Origin: Mycobacterium kyorinense
GTDB lineage: Bacteria; Actinomycetota; Actinomycetes; Mycobacteriales; Mycobacteriaceae
NCBI RefSeq assembly: GCF_001672775.1
Contig: NZ_LZKJ01000200.1
Coordinates: forward strand, 119,794 to 183,793
Direction of reading: 5' to 3'
DNA: 64,000 nucleotides
Made by a program: the position numbers and the translations under genes. Each line of letters opens with the position of its first letter. The stretch's first letter is position 1. Shown here piece by piece: positions 44,585 to 55,646 of the stretch. The notes below the pieces were generated by a model. That model had not been told where the DNA came from, did not search any database, and worked only from the letters and a program-made list of their open reading frames with translations.

Positions 44585-44642
44585 CGAGCGTGCGTGTTTA
44601 CGTACCGACACTCCGCGTTTCGTGCGGGGACACGCACGCTCG
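44585..44642. terminator. Inverted repeat between rsgA and desA3
   Basis: Perfect 13-bp arms (44585-44597 and 44630-44642, CGAGCGTGCGTGT and complement) around a 32-nt interior. It sits between convergent rsgA and desA3, just after the rsgA stop. Similar in placement to the elements at 2166 and 17294 but different in sequence. Confidence 0.6.
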
Positions 44643-44655
44643 CGGCGAGGCGCGC

Positions 44656-45921
44656 TTAGGCCGCCAGGTCGTTGTCGCGGGCCCGGGCTCGCTTGTCCCG
44701 TCGCCGTTGCCGAACCGCCGCGATTGCGGTCTTCAGGCCACGCCGCCGGCCAGTCGCCGGGTCGACACCCAACTCCAGTCCCGCAAACATCCGCTCGCTG
44801 CGGGTCTCCGGGGCGTCGTCGGCGGTGTCGGTCAGGTAGCGGTCCGGCAGCGACAGCTTGGCGATGGTCCGCCACGTCTTGGCGTACTGCACCAGGAAAG
44901 GACCCGTCGTATAGGGCAAGTCGTACTTGTCGCACACTTCGCGCACCCGCACGGAGATCTCGGCGAGCCGGTTGCTGGGCAGATCGGGGTAGAGGTGGTG
45001 TTCGATCTGGTGGCACAGGTTGCCGCTCATGAACCGCATCGCCGGCCCGGCATTGAAGTTGGCGCTGCCCAGCATCTGCCGCAGATACCACTGGCCCTTC
45101 GTCTCGCCGATCATGTCGGTTTTGGTGAATTTCTCGGCACCGTCGGGGAAGTGACCGCAGAAGATCACGGCGTTGGCCCACACATTGCGGATCACGTTGG
45201 CCACCGCGTTGGCCTTCAGCGTGGACATGAACGTCGCGCCCGGCGACAGCGCTGACAGCGCCGGGAACGCGACGTAGTCCTTGAATACCTGGCGGCCGGC
45301 CTTGGCCAAAAACTCGTCGATCTTCTGCCGGGCCTCGTCGTGATCCATCCGCTTCTTGACGATCTTGCCGATCTCCACGTGCTGCAAGCCGACGCCCCAT
45401 TCAAAGAGCAGCGCAAGCATGGCGTTGTAGAGGAGGTTGAAGATGTTGAAGCGCTTCCAGCGGTCGTCTCGGGTGACCCGGAGCAAGCCGTACCCGACGT
45501 CGTCGTCCATCCCGAGGATGTTGGTGTACTTGTGATGGACGAAGTTGTGGGTGTAGCGCCAGTGCTTGGACGCGCCGCTCATGTCCCACTCCCAGGTCGA
45601 GGAATGGATTTCGGGGTCGTTCATCCAGTCCCACTGGCCGTGCATGATGTTGTGGCCGAGTTCCATGTTCTCGACGATCTTGGCCACGCTCAGCGAGGCG
45701 ACACCGGCCCACCAGCCCGAGCGCCGTGAGCTGGCCGCCAGCAGCACCCGGCCGGTGACTTCCAGCGCGCGCTGGGCGGCGATGCTGCGGTGGATGTAGC
45801 GGGCGTCCCGCTCGCCGCGAGAGTCTTCGATGTCCTGGCGGATGGCATCCAACTCCACCGCCAGGCTTTCGATGTCCGTGTCGGTGAGGTGTGCGAATAC
45901 GTCGACGTCAGTGACGGCCAC
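44656..45921 (-). CDS. desA3: Stearoyl-CoA delta-9 desaturase DesA3
   Basis: A 421-residue membrane fatty-acid desaturase. Three histidine boxes hold the di-iron centre: GHNIMHGQW, HNFVHHKY and HQIEHHLYPD. DesA3 makes oleoyl-CoA in M. tuberculosis, using electrons from Rv3230c. The start is GTG 45921 with AGGAAGG upstream. An operator-like palindrome lies 30-66 bp upstream and is shared with the reductase gene. Confidence 0.93.
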   Translation of the reverse strand: MAVTDVDVFAHLTDTDIESLAVELDAIRQDIEDSRGERDARYIHRSIAAQRALEVTGRVLLAASSRRSGWWAGVASLSVAKIVENMELGHNIMHGQWDWMNDPEIHSSTWEWDMSGASKHWRYTHNFVHHKYTNILGMDDDVGYGLLRVTRDDRWKRFNIFNLLYNAMLALLFEWGVGLQHVEIGKIVKKRMDHDEARQKIDEFLAKAGRQVFKDYVAFPALSALSPGATFMSTLKANAVANVIRNVWANAVIFCGHFPDGAEKFTKTDMIGETKGQWYLRQMLGSANFNAGPAMRFMSGNLCHQIEHHLYPDLPSNRLAEISVRVREVCDKYDLPYTTGPFLVQYAKTWRTIAKLSLPDRYLTDTADDAPETRSERMFAGLELGVDPATGRRRGLKTAIAAVRQRRRDKRARARDNDLAA

Positions 45922-45950
45922 CGTGTTGCCTTCCTGCAGTCCTTCGTCGC

Positions 45951-45987
45951 TTACCTACGCCATCGTAAGCTACGTTTGCGTAGGTTA
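45951..45987. promoter_or_regulatory. Palindromic operator candidate upstream of desA3
   Basis: TAAGCTACG-N4-CGTAGGTTA (45966-45987) preceded by a further half-site TTACCTACG at 45951. A close relative occurs upstream of the reductase gene (47187-47206). The 4-bp spacing and arms suit a TetR-type repressor. Confidence 0.6.
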
Positions 45988-46002
45988 CCAGCCAGTAGCC
46001 CA

Positions 46003-47139
46003 CTAAATCTCTAGCACGCAGTCGCCCGACGCCGCCGAAATACACGTCTGAATCCGGGTGCCAGGCTCGTGTTCCACGCCGGTTCGCAGGTCACGCACAT
46101 GACCGCCCGCCAGCGGAACGACACACGACTGGCAGATGCCCATCCGGCAGCCGAACGGCATCTGCACCCCGGCCTGCTCCCCCGCGTCCATCAGCGACGT
46201 CGCGGCGTCGGCGACGACGCGTTTGCCGCTGCGTGCGAACGTGACCGTCCCGCCGGCCCCGGCGGGCGCAGCGCGCGACACCGCGAACCGCTCGAGGTGC
46301 AATTGCTCGGCCACGCCGGCGGCCGCCCAGGCGCGTTCGGCGTCGTTCAGCAGGGCTTCGGGCCCGCAGGCCCAGGTCTGCCGCTCCTGCCAATCGGGCA
46401 CCTCGGTGTCGAGCCGACTCAGGTCCAGCCGGCCCTGATCACGCGTGGTACGCACCCGCAGCCGGTATCCGGTGTGGTCACGCGACAGCTGATTCAACTC
46501 CGCGCCGAACATCACGTCGGCCTCGGTAGGCGCGGAATGCAGGTGGATCACGTCGCCGATTTGGTCGCGGCGCACCAGCGTGCGCAGCATCGACATCACC
46601 GGGGTGATGCCCGACCCTGCGGTGATGAACAGAATGGCCCGCGGTGCGGGGTCGGGCAGCACAAAGTTGCCCTGTGGCGCGGCCAGTCGCACGATCGTCC
46701 CCGGTGCCACCCCGGCCACCAGGTGAGTCGACAAAAACCCCTCGGGCATCGCCTTCACGGTGATCGTCACCGTGCGCGCGGCGGCGACAGGGCTCGATGT
46801 CAGCGAATACGACCGCCACCGCCAGCGTCCGTCGACCAGCAGCCCGATCCCGATGTACTGGCCGGGCTGGTAGTCGAAGCTGAAACCCCAGCCGGGCTTG
46901 ATGACCAGCGTTGCGGAGTCCTCGGTCTCGCGGCGCACATCAAGGATGCGGCCCCGCAGCTCACGGGCCGACCACAGCGGATTGGCCAGCTGCAGGTAGT
47001 CGTCGGGCAGCAACGGTGTGGTGATCCGGGCCGCCAGCTTGCGCAGCGCATGCCGGGCCGGGTGCCGGTAGGTGCGGACGACGGCCGGACGCGGGGTTTC
47101 GACGACGTCAGCAGTCGGCCTCGAGATTTTCCTAGCCAT
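46003..47139 (-). CDS. Ferredoxin-reductase-type electron donor to DesA3 (Rv3230c-like)
   Basis: A 378-residue oxidoreductase. The order is an FAD-binding domain (YQPGQYIGIG and RSYSLTSSP), an NAD-binding domain (ILFITAGSGITPVMSML), and a C-terminal plant-type 2Fe-2S ferredoxin domain (CRMGICQSCVV). It passes electrons from NADPH to DesA3. ATG 47139 has a CAGGAG site upstream. The gene lies 82 nt upstream of desA3. Confidence 0.92.
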   Translation of the reverse strand: MARKISRPTADVVETPRPAVVRTYRHPARHALRKLAARITTPLLPDDYLQLANPLWSARELRGRILDVRRETEDSATLVIKPGWGFSFDYQPGQYIGIGLLVDGRWRWRSYSLTSSPVAAARTVTITVKAMPEGFLSTHLVAGVAPGTIVRLAAPQGNFVLPDPAPRAILFITAGSGITPVMSMLRTLVRRDQIGDVIHLHSAPTEADVMFGAELNQLSRDHTGYRLRVRTTRDQGRLDLSRLDTEVPDWQERQTWACGPEALLNDAERAWAAAGVAEQLHLERFAVSRAAPAGAGGTVTFARSGKRVVADAATSLMDAGEQAGVQMPFGCRMGICQSCVVPLAGGHVRDLRTGVEHEPGTRIQTCISAASGDCVLEI

Positions 47140-47186
47140 GGGACTCCTGCTCACCAGACGGTCAGCGGATCCAACCCGCCCGATGC

Positions 47187-47206
47187 AACCTACGGTACCG
47201 TAACTT
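47187..47206. promoter_or_regulatory. Palindromic operator candidate upstream of the DesA3 reductase
   Basis: AACCTACG-GTAC-CGTAACTT; the central 12 bp TACGGTACCGTA is a perfect palindrome. The CTACG-N4-CGTA pattern matches the site upstream of desA3. It lies about 50 bp before the ATG. Confidence 0.6.
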
Positions 47207-47237
47207 AGGAACTCGTATCCACTCGAGAATGCGCACG

Positions 47238-47732
47238 TCACAGCAGTTCGAGCAGGAACGGCAGCTCCTGGGTGGCGTACCAGGCCAGATCGTGATCCTG
47301 CGCGTCACCGACAATCAACTCGGCGTCCTCATCGCCCAGGTCGGCCGCGTCGACGGCCGCGATCGCTTTGACCACGTCCGCTTCGGCGGCGGCGTTGTCG
47401 ACATAGGCCGCCACGACCCGGTCGATCGTCACCGCTGTACCCAGCCGCACGACGGCATCGTCGAGGTCGGGGCGCAACGTCACATCGTCGACGTCGGCGA
47501 TCAGCACCGCGCGCCGGGGCGGCAAGTCGGCACTGGCCGTGGACAGCAGCCGCAGCGAGGCCAACGCGGCGTCGCGCAGCGCGACCTCACCGAGTTCGTC
47601 GTCGTCGCCCTCGGCGTAGGCCTCGCGCAGTGTGGGCGTCACCGCGAACGCCGTCCCGTTGACCGGCGCCAGCGATCCATCGGCGACCAGTTGCTGCAGC
47701 ATGGCCAGAGTCGTCGGGATGTAGACCCGCAT
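47238..47732 (-). CDS. DUF6912-type conserved protein (Rv3231c-like)
   Basis: A 164-residue protein. The family N-terminus is MRVYIPTTLAMLQQL; the remainder is acidic and has no recognised catalytic motif. ATG 47732 is chosen because the frame upstream of it encodes no family sequence. In H37Rv a polyphosphate kinase gene (ppk2, Rv3232c) follows upstream; it is missing here. Function unknown. Confidence 0.8.
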   Translation of the reverse strand: MRVYIPTTLAMLQQLVADGSLAPVNGTAFAVTPTLREAYAEGDDDELGEVALRDAALASLRLLSTASADLPPRRAVLIADVDDVTLRPDLDDAVVRLGTAVTIDRVVAAYVDNAAAEADVVKAIAAVDAADLGDEDAELIVGDAQDHDLAWYATQELPFLLELL

Positions 47733-47799
47733 CAGGCGACTGTAATCATTTGCGGCGACCCACTGCCCCCGGCTTCGCCGCGCTTGCGAGCGCCGCGAC

Positions 47800-49206
47800 T
47801 CATTGCGCGGCTTCCAGGAGTTCGTCGAGCGCTTCGGTGAGCAGCCCCGGCAACACCTCGACATCGCTCATCGCGTCGCGGTCGGCGTTGATCCCGAAAT
47901 ACAGCATGCCGTTGTACGAGGTCACCGAAATGGCCAGCACCTGCTTGTTCAACAGCGGCGGCACTGCATACGTCTCCAACAATTTGGCGCCGGCGATGTA
48001 CATCTGCGACTGCGCGCCCGGCGCGTTGGTCACCAGCAGGTTGAACAGTCGGGCCGACAAGCTGGTGGCAACCCGGATGGCCATCGCATGCAAAGTGGGC
48101 GGGGCGAAACCCGACAGTGTCACGATGCTGCGCGCATCGACCAGGCTGGCCGCGACCGGGTTCGATTCGGTGGCATGCGCGATCTGGGACAGCCGAACGA
48201 CGGCGTTGCCCTCACCCACCGGAAGGTCGATCAAAAACGGCGCCACCTGGCTGATCGCCTGGCCTACCCCGGCCGAATCGAAAGATTCGTCGACGTACAC
48301 CGGCAGCGGCGCCATCGCCCGCACGGTCGTCGTCGAGGACACCGCCTCCCCACGGGACAACAACCAGTTACGCAGCGCGCCGGCGATCACTGCCAGCACG
48401 ATGTCGTTGACGTCGCAGTTATAGCGGGTCCGCAACATCCGGTAGTCCTCCAGGCGCCCCCGGGCCACCGAGAACCGGCGGTTGCGGGACACCGTGGTAT
48501 TGAGCGGGCTGCTGGGGGCGTTCCCCCGCGCCAACGTGCGGGCCACGTCGAACAGCCGCCGCCCGACGTTGACCAACTGGCCGGAATTGGTTGCCAGCCC
48601 GGTGATTCCGGATCCGACGGCTTGCAGCTGGGCGCCCGGGCGGGTGGCCCAGTCGCCGATGGCGCCCAGCAGCAGCCGGGTGGTGCCAGGCTCGCGGGCC
48701 GGCACCCAGATGTCCTCGGGGAACGGGGGCGGCCGCCGGGCCCGATCGGCGATGACGTGGCCGATCTCTAGTGCGCTCATCCCGTTGATCAGCGCTTGAT
48801 GTGACTTGGTGTAGAGCGCGATGCGATTCTTGGCCAGGCCCTCGACGAGATACATCTCCCACAACGGCCGCGACTTGTCCAGCGGTCGGGCCGCCAGCCT
48901 GGCGATCAACTCGTGTAGCTGCTCGTCGCTGCCCGGCGACGGCAGCGCCGACCGCCGAACGTGATAGGTGATGTCGAAGTCGCGGTCATCGATCCACACT
49001 GGCCGGGCCAAGCCCATGGTCACTTCCCGGACCTTCTGCCGATACCTCGGAACCTGCGGTAACCGCTGCTCGATGGTGGCCAGCAGCATCTCGTAGCTCA
49101 GCCCGGCCCGCGGGCGGCGCAGGATCGACAGCGATCCCACGTACATCGGGGTGGCGGTGTTCTCCAGCCGATAGAAGGACGCGTCCGATGTGGACAACCG
49201 CGTCAC
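47800..49206 (-). CDS. tgs3: Full-length wax ester synthase/DGAT (tgs3-like)
   Basis: A 468-residue WS/DGAT acyltransferase, which esterifies acyl-CoA with diacylglycerol or long-chain alcohol for storage lipid. The expected HHxxxDG catalytic motif appears here as SHQALING: the second histidine is kept, the first is Ser, and Asp is Asn. Activity may therefore be reduced. The PLWEMYLVEGL and NDIVLAVIAGALR blocks are normal. In H37Rv this region is split into Rv3233c and Rv3234c (tgs3). The start is GTG 49206 with an AAAGGGGG upstream. Confidence 0.88.
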   Translation of the reverse strand: MTRLSTSDASFYRLENTATPMYVGSLSILRRPRAGLSYEMLLATIEQRLPQVPRYRQKVREVTMGLARPVWIDDRDFDITYHVRRSALPSPGSDEQLHELIARLAARPLDKSRPLWEMYLVEGLAKNRIALYTKSHQALINGMSALEIGHVIADRARRPPPFPEDIWVPAREPGTTRLLLGAIGDWATRPGAQLQAVGSGITGLATNSGQLVNVGRRLFDVARTLARGNAPSSPLNTTVSRNRRFSVARGRLEDYRMLRTRYNCDVNDIVLAVIAGALRNWLLSRGEAVSSTTTVRAMAPLPVYVDESFDSAGVGQAISQVAPFLIDLPVGEGNAVVRLSQIAHATESNPVAASLVDARSIVTLSGFAPPTLHAMAIRVATSLSARLFNLLVTNAPGAQSQMYIAGAKLLETYAVPPLLNKQVLAISVTSYNGMLYFGINADRDAMSDVEVLPGLLTEALDELLEAAQ

Positions 49207-49452
49207 GTCCCGACCCCCTTTTAATGCCTTGGCAATTCGCCGATCAGGCCGATCTTTCGCTCACGGTAACCGCCGCGGGCGCCGCTGCGCAGCGTGGGTA
49301 CACGCAGGCGCCGCTTGTGCGATGATGATCACACCGTCTGCCACTCTCCAGCAGGCCCATCTTTTCGAGACCGTCCCGAGATAACCTCGGCGATCGCAAG
49401 CGCGGCGCAGCCGGGCGCAGCGGCTAGCCGAGAGCCAACACTGGAGAGTGCC

Positions 49453-49968
49453 ATGTCGATCGTCAGCCCAGTCCCCGGCCGCGCCGTGTTCGCTGTCAGG
49501 CCCGTCGCAGACTATGAACCACCACCCCGCGACGTCCGGCACTGCCGACCGCCGTCGGCCGCCGCGCTGCGCCGGATCAACGCGCATGCGCCCCAACGGT
49601 TCTCCGGTCACCAGCAGCCGACGACGAGCATGTCGCCGCGGATGCGGCAGGCAGCGGTCTTCGCCGACGCGGCATTGCGCCGAGTGCTGGAAGTGATCGA
49701 CCGCCGCCGACCCGTGGCGCAACTGCACGGTCTGCTGGCCGGCGGCCTCGCCGACTCGGTGCTCGCAGCCAACCGGGTCACGGGCCACCGCCAGGAGGCC
49801 GCGGTGTTGCGCCGTTTGCGACTACAGGCTGTCGGGCCGCCCGACCGGCTCACCGCCGCCGAGGTGTTCGCGACCTACACCCGCGGCTGCCGCGTGCACG
49901 CCATCGCCTGCCGCGTCGAGCCGGTGACGGACGTCGGCTGGCAGGTCGTCGCCCTGCACATCGGCTAG
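49453..49968 (+). CDS. Rv3235-like protein, DUF6459-type domain
   Basis: A 171-residue Arg/Ala-rich protein of the actinobacterial Rv3235 family. The C-terminal half (YTRGCRVHAIACRVEPV...WQVVALHIG) resembles the conserved domain found at the end of related proteins. Function unknown. ATG 49453 has GGAGAG 5 nt upstream and gives a plausible start. Its end overlaps the kefB stop by 4 bp. Confidence 0.72.
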   Translation: MSIVSPVPGRAVFAVRPVADYEPPPRDVRHCRPPSAAALRRINAHAPQRFSGHQQPTTSMSPRMRQAAVFADAALRRVLEVIDRRRPVAQLHGLLAGGLADSVLAANRVTGHRQEAAVLRRLRLQAVGPPDRLTAAEVFATYTRGCRVHAIACRVEPVTDVGWQVVALHIG

Positions 49969-51122
49969 CTCGCGGTGCGCGCCGCCGCCGGCGCCGGGCC
50001 GCCGGCGAACCGCGTCACCACCGGGCCGATGATCGCCATCACGAACACGTACGACGTCGCCAGCGCGGCCATGCCGCTGATCGACGTACCGGCCAGCCCG
50101 ATGATGATCAGCGAAAACTCGCCCCTGGCGATGAGCGCGGTGCCGGCCCGTAGCTGCCCACGCCATGCCACGCCCTCGCGTCGCGCCGCGAATGCTCCAG
50201 TGGCCACCTTCGTCACGGCGGTGACCCCGGCCAGCGCCAGCGCCACCGGCAGCATCGGAAGCAGACGTTCGGGATCGACCGACAAACCGATCGCCAGAAA
50301 AAAGATTGCGGCGAACAAGTCGCGCAGCGGCCCGAGCACCTTGCGGGCCCGGTCGGCGGTCTCACCGGTCAACGTCAGCCCCACCAGGAAAGCGCCGACT
50401 GCCGCGGACACGTGCACAAATTCGGCCAGCGCCGCCACGATCAAGGTGATGCCGAGGACCCGCAACATCAGCTGCTCGGAATCGGAGTGCCCCACCAGGC
50501 GGGCGACGTGATGGCCCCAGCGGTACGACGCGGCCAGCGCGATACACAGCGCGGCCACCGCGCCGGCCATCCCGACGATCGCGTGCGACCAACTGCCGCG
50601 CGATGCCAGCACCGCGAACAACGGCAGGTAGGCCGCCATCGCGAAGTCTTCGAGCACCAATACCGCAAGCACCGCGGGCGTCTCCCGGTTGGCGACGCGG
50701 TGAAGGTCCTCGAGCAGGCGGGCGATGACACCCGACGACGAAATGTAGGTGACGCCGGCCAGCGCGAGGATGCCCACGCCGTCCAACCCGAGCAGCCACC
50801 CCGCCAGCGCGCCGGGTGTGGCGTTCAGCAGGATGTCGACCGCCGCCGAGGGCAGATGGTGGCGCAAGCTGCTGGCGAACTCGGTGGCAGAGAATTCCAC
50901 GCCCAAAGTGAGCAGTAGCAGCACGACCCCGATCGGCGCGCCGGTGGTGATGAACTCCCCGGCGGCGGGCACCGGATTGATGCCGCCATTGCCCAAGGCC
51001 AGGCCGGCAAGCAGGTACACCGGAATCGGCGACAACGCGAACCGGCGCGCAACGGCGCCGAACAACGCCAGCACGGTCAAGATGGCGCCGACTTCGAACA
51101 GCAGCGCCACCGAGACTTGCAC
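49965..51122 (-). CDS. kefB: Cation/proton antiporter KefB-type (CPA2)
   Basis: A 385-residue membrane antiporter with about 11-12 transmembrane helices. The CPA2 signatures LLLLTLGVEFS and AVLVLEDFAMAAYLPLFAVL are visible. It lacks the C-terminal Rossmann domain; its regulatory RCK-C domain is the separate upstream gene, with 4 nt between them. It exchanges K+ or Na+ for H+. Confidence 0.88.
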   Translation of the reverse strand: MQVSVALLFEVGAILTVLALFGAVARRFALSPIPVYLLAGLALGNGGINPVPAAGEFITTGAPIGVVLLLLTLGVEFSATEFASSLRHHLPSAAVDILLNATPGALAGWLLGLDGVGILALAGVTYISSSGVIARLLEDLHRVANRETPAVLAVLVLEDFAMAAYLPLFAVLASRGSWSHAIVGMAGAVAALCIALAASYRWGHHVARLVGHSDSEQLMLRVLGITLIVAALAEFVHVSAAVGAFLVGLTLTGETADRARKVLGPLRDLFAAIFFLAIGLSVDPERLLPMLPVALALAGVTAVTKVATGAFAARREGVAWRGQLRAGTALIARGEFSLIIIGLAGTSISGMAALATSYVFVMAIIGPVVTRFAGGPAPAAARTAS

Positions 51123-51126
51123 CGGC

Positions 51127-51609
51127 TCAGCCCTTGTCGACGATCTGTTCTACGCCGGCGATGCCGTCCTCGGTTCCGATGACGATGAGAACGTCTTGCG
51201 CGTGCAGCATTTCGGCCGGGCCCGGGGAGGCGAGTACCTCCTCGTTGCGCACGATCGCCACGATCGAGGCGCCGGTGCGGGTCCGGGCGCGGGTCTCGCC
51301 GAGCGGATGGTCCACAAACGGACTGCCCGGCCGGATTTGAACCTGACTGGTGTCGATGCCGGGCACTTCCCGGGTCAGTTCGGTGAAGCGTTCGGCGATG
51401 CGTGGTGCGCCCAAAATCTGTGCCACCGCGTCGGCCTCGTCGTCGTTGAGGCGGAAGACCGGTGTCGCCTGGTCGGGGTCGTCACCGGCATACAGCACGA
51501 CCTCGAAGTCGCCGCCTCGCCGTGCGATGATGCCGATCCGGTCGCCGCCGTGGCTGGTGAACTCGTAGCGCAGACCGATACCGGGCAGCAGCACCTCCTT
51601 GACGTCCAT
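51127..51609 (-). CDS. TrkA-C/RCK-C domain regulator of the antiporter (Rv3237c-like)
   Basis: A 160-residue protein with an N-terminal domain (GLRYEFTSHGGDRIGII) and a C-terminal RCK-C domain (TGASIVAIVRNEEVLASPGP...VIGTEDGIAGVEQI). It would bind a ligand and gate the adjacent antiporter, like KhtT with KhtU. ATG 51609 gives the H37Rv length; ATG 51618 is three codons upstream. In H37Rv two further genes (Rv3238c and Rv3239c) lie before secA1; they are missing here. Confidence 0.87.
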   Translation of the reverse strand: MDVKEVLLPGIGLRYEFTSHGGDRIGIIARRGGDFEVVLYAGDDPDQATPVFRLNDDEADAVAQILGAPRIAERFTELTREVPGIDTSQVQIRPGSPFVDHPLGETRARTRTGASIVAIVRNEEVLASPGPAEMLHAQDVLIVIGTEDGIAGVEQIVDKG

Positions 51610-51721
51610 ACCGTCCATCCTTAACGGAAAGTCATGGCGATAGCGAGCATTTCCGAGGTTGGGCAGTTACGACGCACGAGGCGGATGAGGCGGATGCCTC
51701 AAATCATCGGTATCGCAGGCG

Positions 51722-54550
<2,829 letters not shown>

Positions 54551-54558
54551 AGTTAAAT

Positions 54559-54589
54559 CCCCTTGGGGGTACCTCCCGCTTGCCGGGAG
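54559..54589 (-). promoter_or_regulatory. Small hairpins in the secA1 leader
   Basis: Two short inverted repeats: CCCCTTGGGG (54559-54568), overlapping the secA1 ribosome site on the minus strand, and CTCCCG/CGGGAG (54573-54578 with 54584-54589). They could restrict translation start. No direct evidence of function. Confidence 0.3.
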
Positions 54590-54639
54590 AATTGGAGTTT
54601 TTCGGCGCTCACCATCCTAGGTGACGTGCCGTTCCCCAC

Positions 54640-54699
54640 GCCGAACGTCGACTTGTTGCGGCGATCTGCCTCGAAACGCCCGACAAGTCGACGTTCGGC
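54640..54699. terminator. Long inverted repeat between hpf and secA1
   Basis: Perfect 17-bp arms (54640-54656 and 54683-54699, GCCGAACGTCGACTTGT and complement) around a 26-nt loop. It lies 12 nt after the hpf stop, where it could end hpf transcription upstream of secA1, or protect a transcript end. There is no T-run. Confidence 0.65.
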
Positions 54700-54711
54700 G
54701 CCGTGAGCGCG

Positions 54712-55392
54712 TCAGGACAGCCGTATCAGCCCGTAGTCGTAGGCGTGCCGACGGTAGACCACCGATGGGCATTCGGTGTGCTTGTCATAGAAGAGAAAGA
54801 AGTCGTGTCCGACGAGTTCCATCTCATAGAGGGCGTCGTCGACGGACATCGGCTTGGCGGGATGCTCCTTGGTGCGCACCACCCGTCCCGGCTCGCGGTA
54901 TCCGTCGGCGCCGTCGTGTTCAGGCGGCGCTTCGGTGTTGTCGGTGGTCGGTAGCGGAGCCGCCACCGCGGTCGCTTCGGCCACCGACACCGGGGTCTTG
55001 TCGCCGTAGTGGACTTTGCGCCGATCGTTGCCACGACGCAGCCGGCTTTCCAGCCGGTCGACGGCGGCCTCGAAGGCGGCGTAAAAGCTGTCTGCGCGGG
55101 CCTCGCCGCGCACCACCGGCCCGCGGCCCCGGGCGGTGATTTCCACCTGTTGGCAAGACTTGCGCTGCCGCCGGTTCCGGGCGTGTTTGAGTTCGACGTC
55201 GAACAAGTAGATGGTTCGGTCGAACCGCTCTAAGCGGGCGAGTTTCTGCGAGACGTAGACGCGGTAGTGGTCGGGGACCTCGACGTTGCGGCCTTTGACG
55301 ACGACTTCAGCCTGCAGCGTGGGTTCGTCTCGCTCGTCGGGGTCGGCCAGAAGCTGGTTGGAATCCGCGGTTTGCCTTGAGATACTTGACAA
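54712..55392 (-). CDS. hpf: Long ribosome hibernation-promoting factor (MPY/HPF)
   Basis: A 226-residue long-type HPF. An N-terminal HPF fold (AEVVVKGRNVEVPDHYRVYVSQKLARLERF) is linked to a C-terminal dimerisation domain (MSVDDALYEMELVGHDFFLFYD). It binds the 30S decoding centre during stress. TTG 55392 has an AGAGGG site 7 nt upstream and is preferred; the frame extends to 55512 without family similarity. The linker is unusually long and Ala/Pro-rich. Confidence 0.88.
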   Translation of the reverse strand: MSSISRQTADSNQLLADPDERDEPTLQAEVVVKGRNVEVPDHYRVYVSQKLARLERFDRTIYLFDVELKHARNRRQRKSCQQVEITARGRGPVVRGEARADSFYAAFEAAVDRLESRLRRGNDRRKVHYGDKTPVSVAEATAVAAPLPTTDNTEAPPEHDGADGYREPGRVVRTKEHPAKPMSVDDALYEMELVGHDFFLFYDKHTECPSVVYRRHAYDYGLIRLS

Positions 55393-55534
55393 CTCGTTTC
55401 CCTCTCGCGACGCACGCACTGTTTGACGTGACTGGCTTTCAAGATGAATGCGCCGACGGGGATGGTGTCGATGACGGAGGCCGCCCGCCGATGCGAGGTG
55501 TCGAAAATTCACCCCCTACCGACGTCGGTGACAT

Positions 55535-55555
55535 GGCGCCTAGTAAAAAGGCGCC
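55535..55555 (-). promoter_or_regulatory. GGCGCC hairpin between comF-like gene and hpf
   Basis: GGCGCC at 55535-55540 and again at 55550-55555 form a 6-bp stem. On the minus strand the loop is TTTTTACTA. It may be a weak end for the comF-like transcript or part of the hpf leader. The 254-bp gap here shows nothing else I can support. Confidence 0.3.
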
Positions 55556-55646
55556 GCCGTGAGGCGTTCACGGGTGCTTGATCCCGACGGTAGCCGCGGG
55601 CAAGTGGAAGTGCCAGTACTTTTGTGTTGCGAGTTCTTCACGATCA

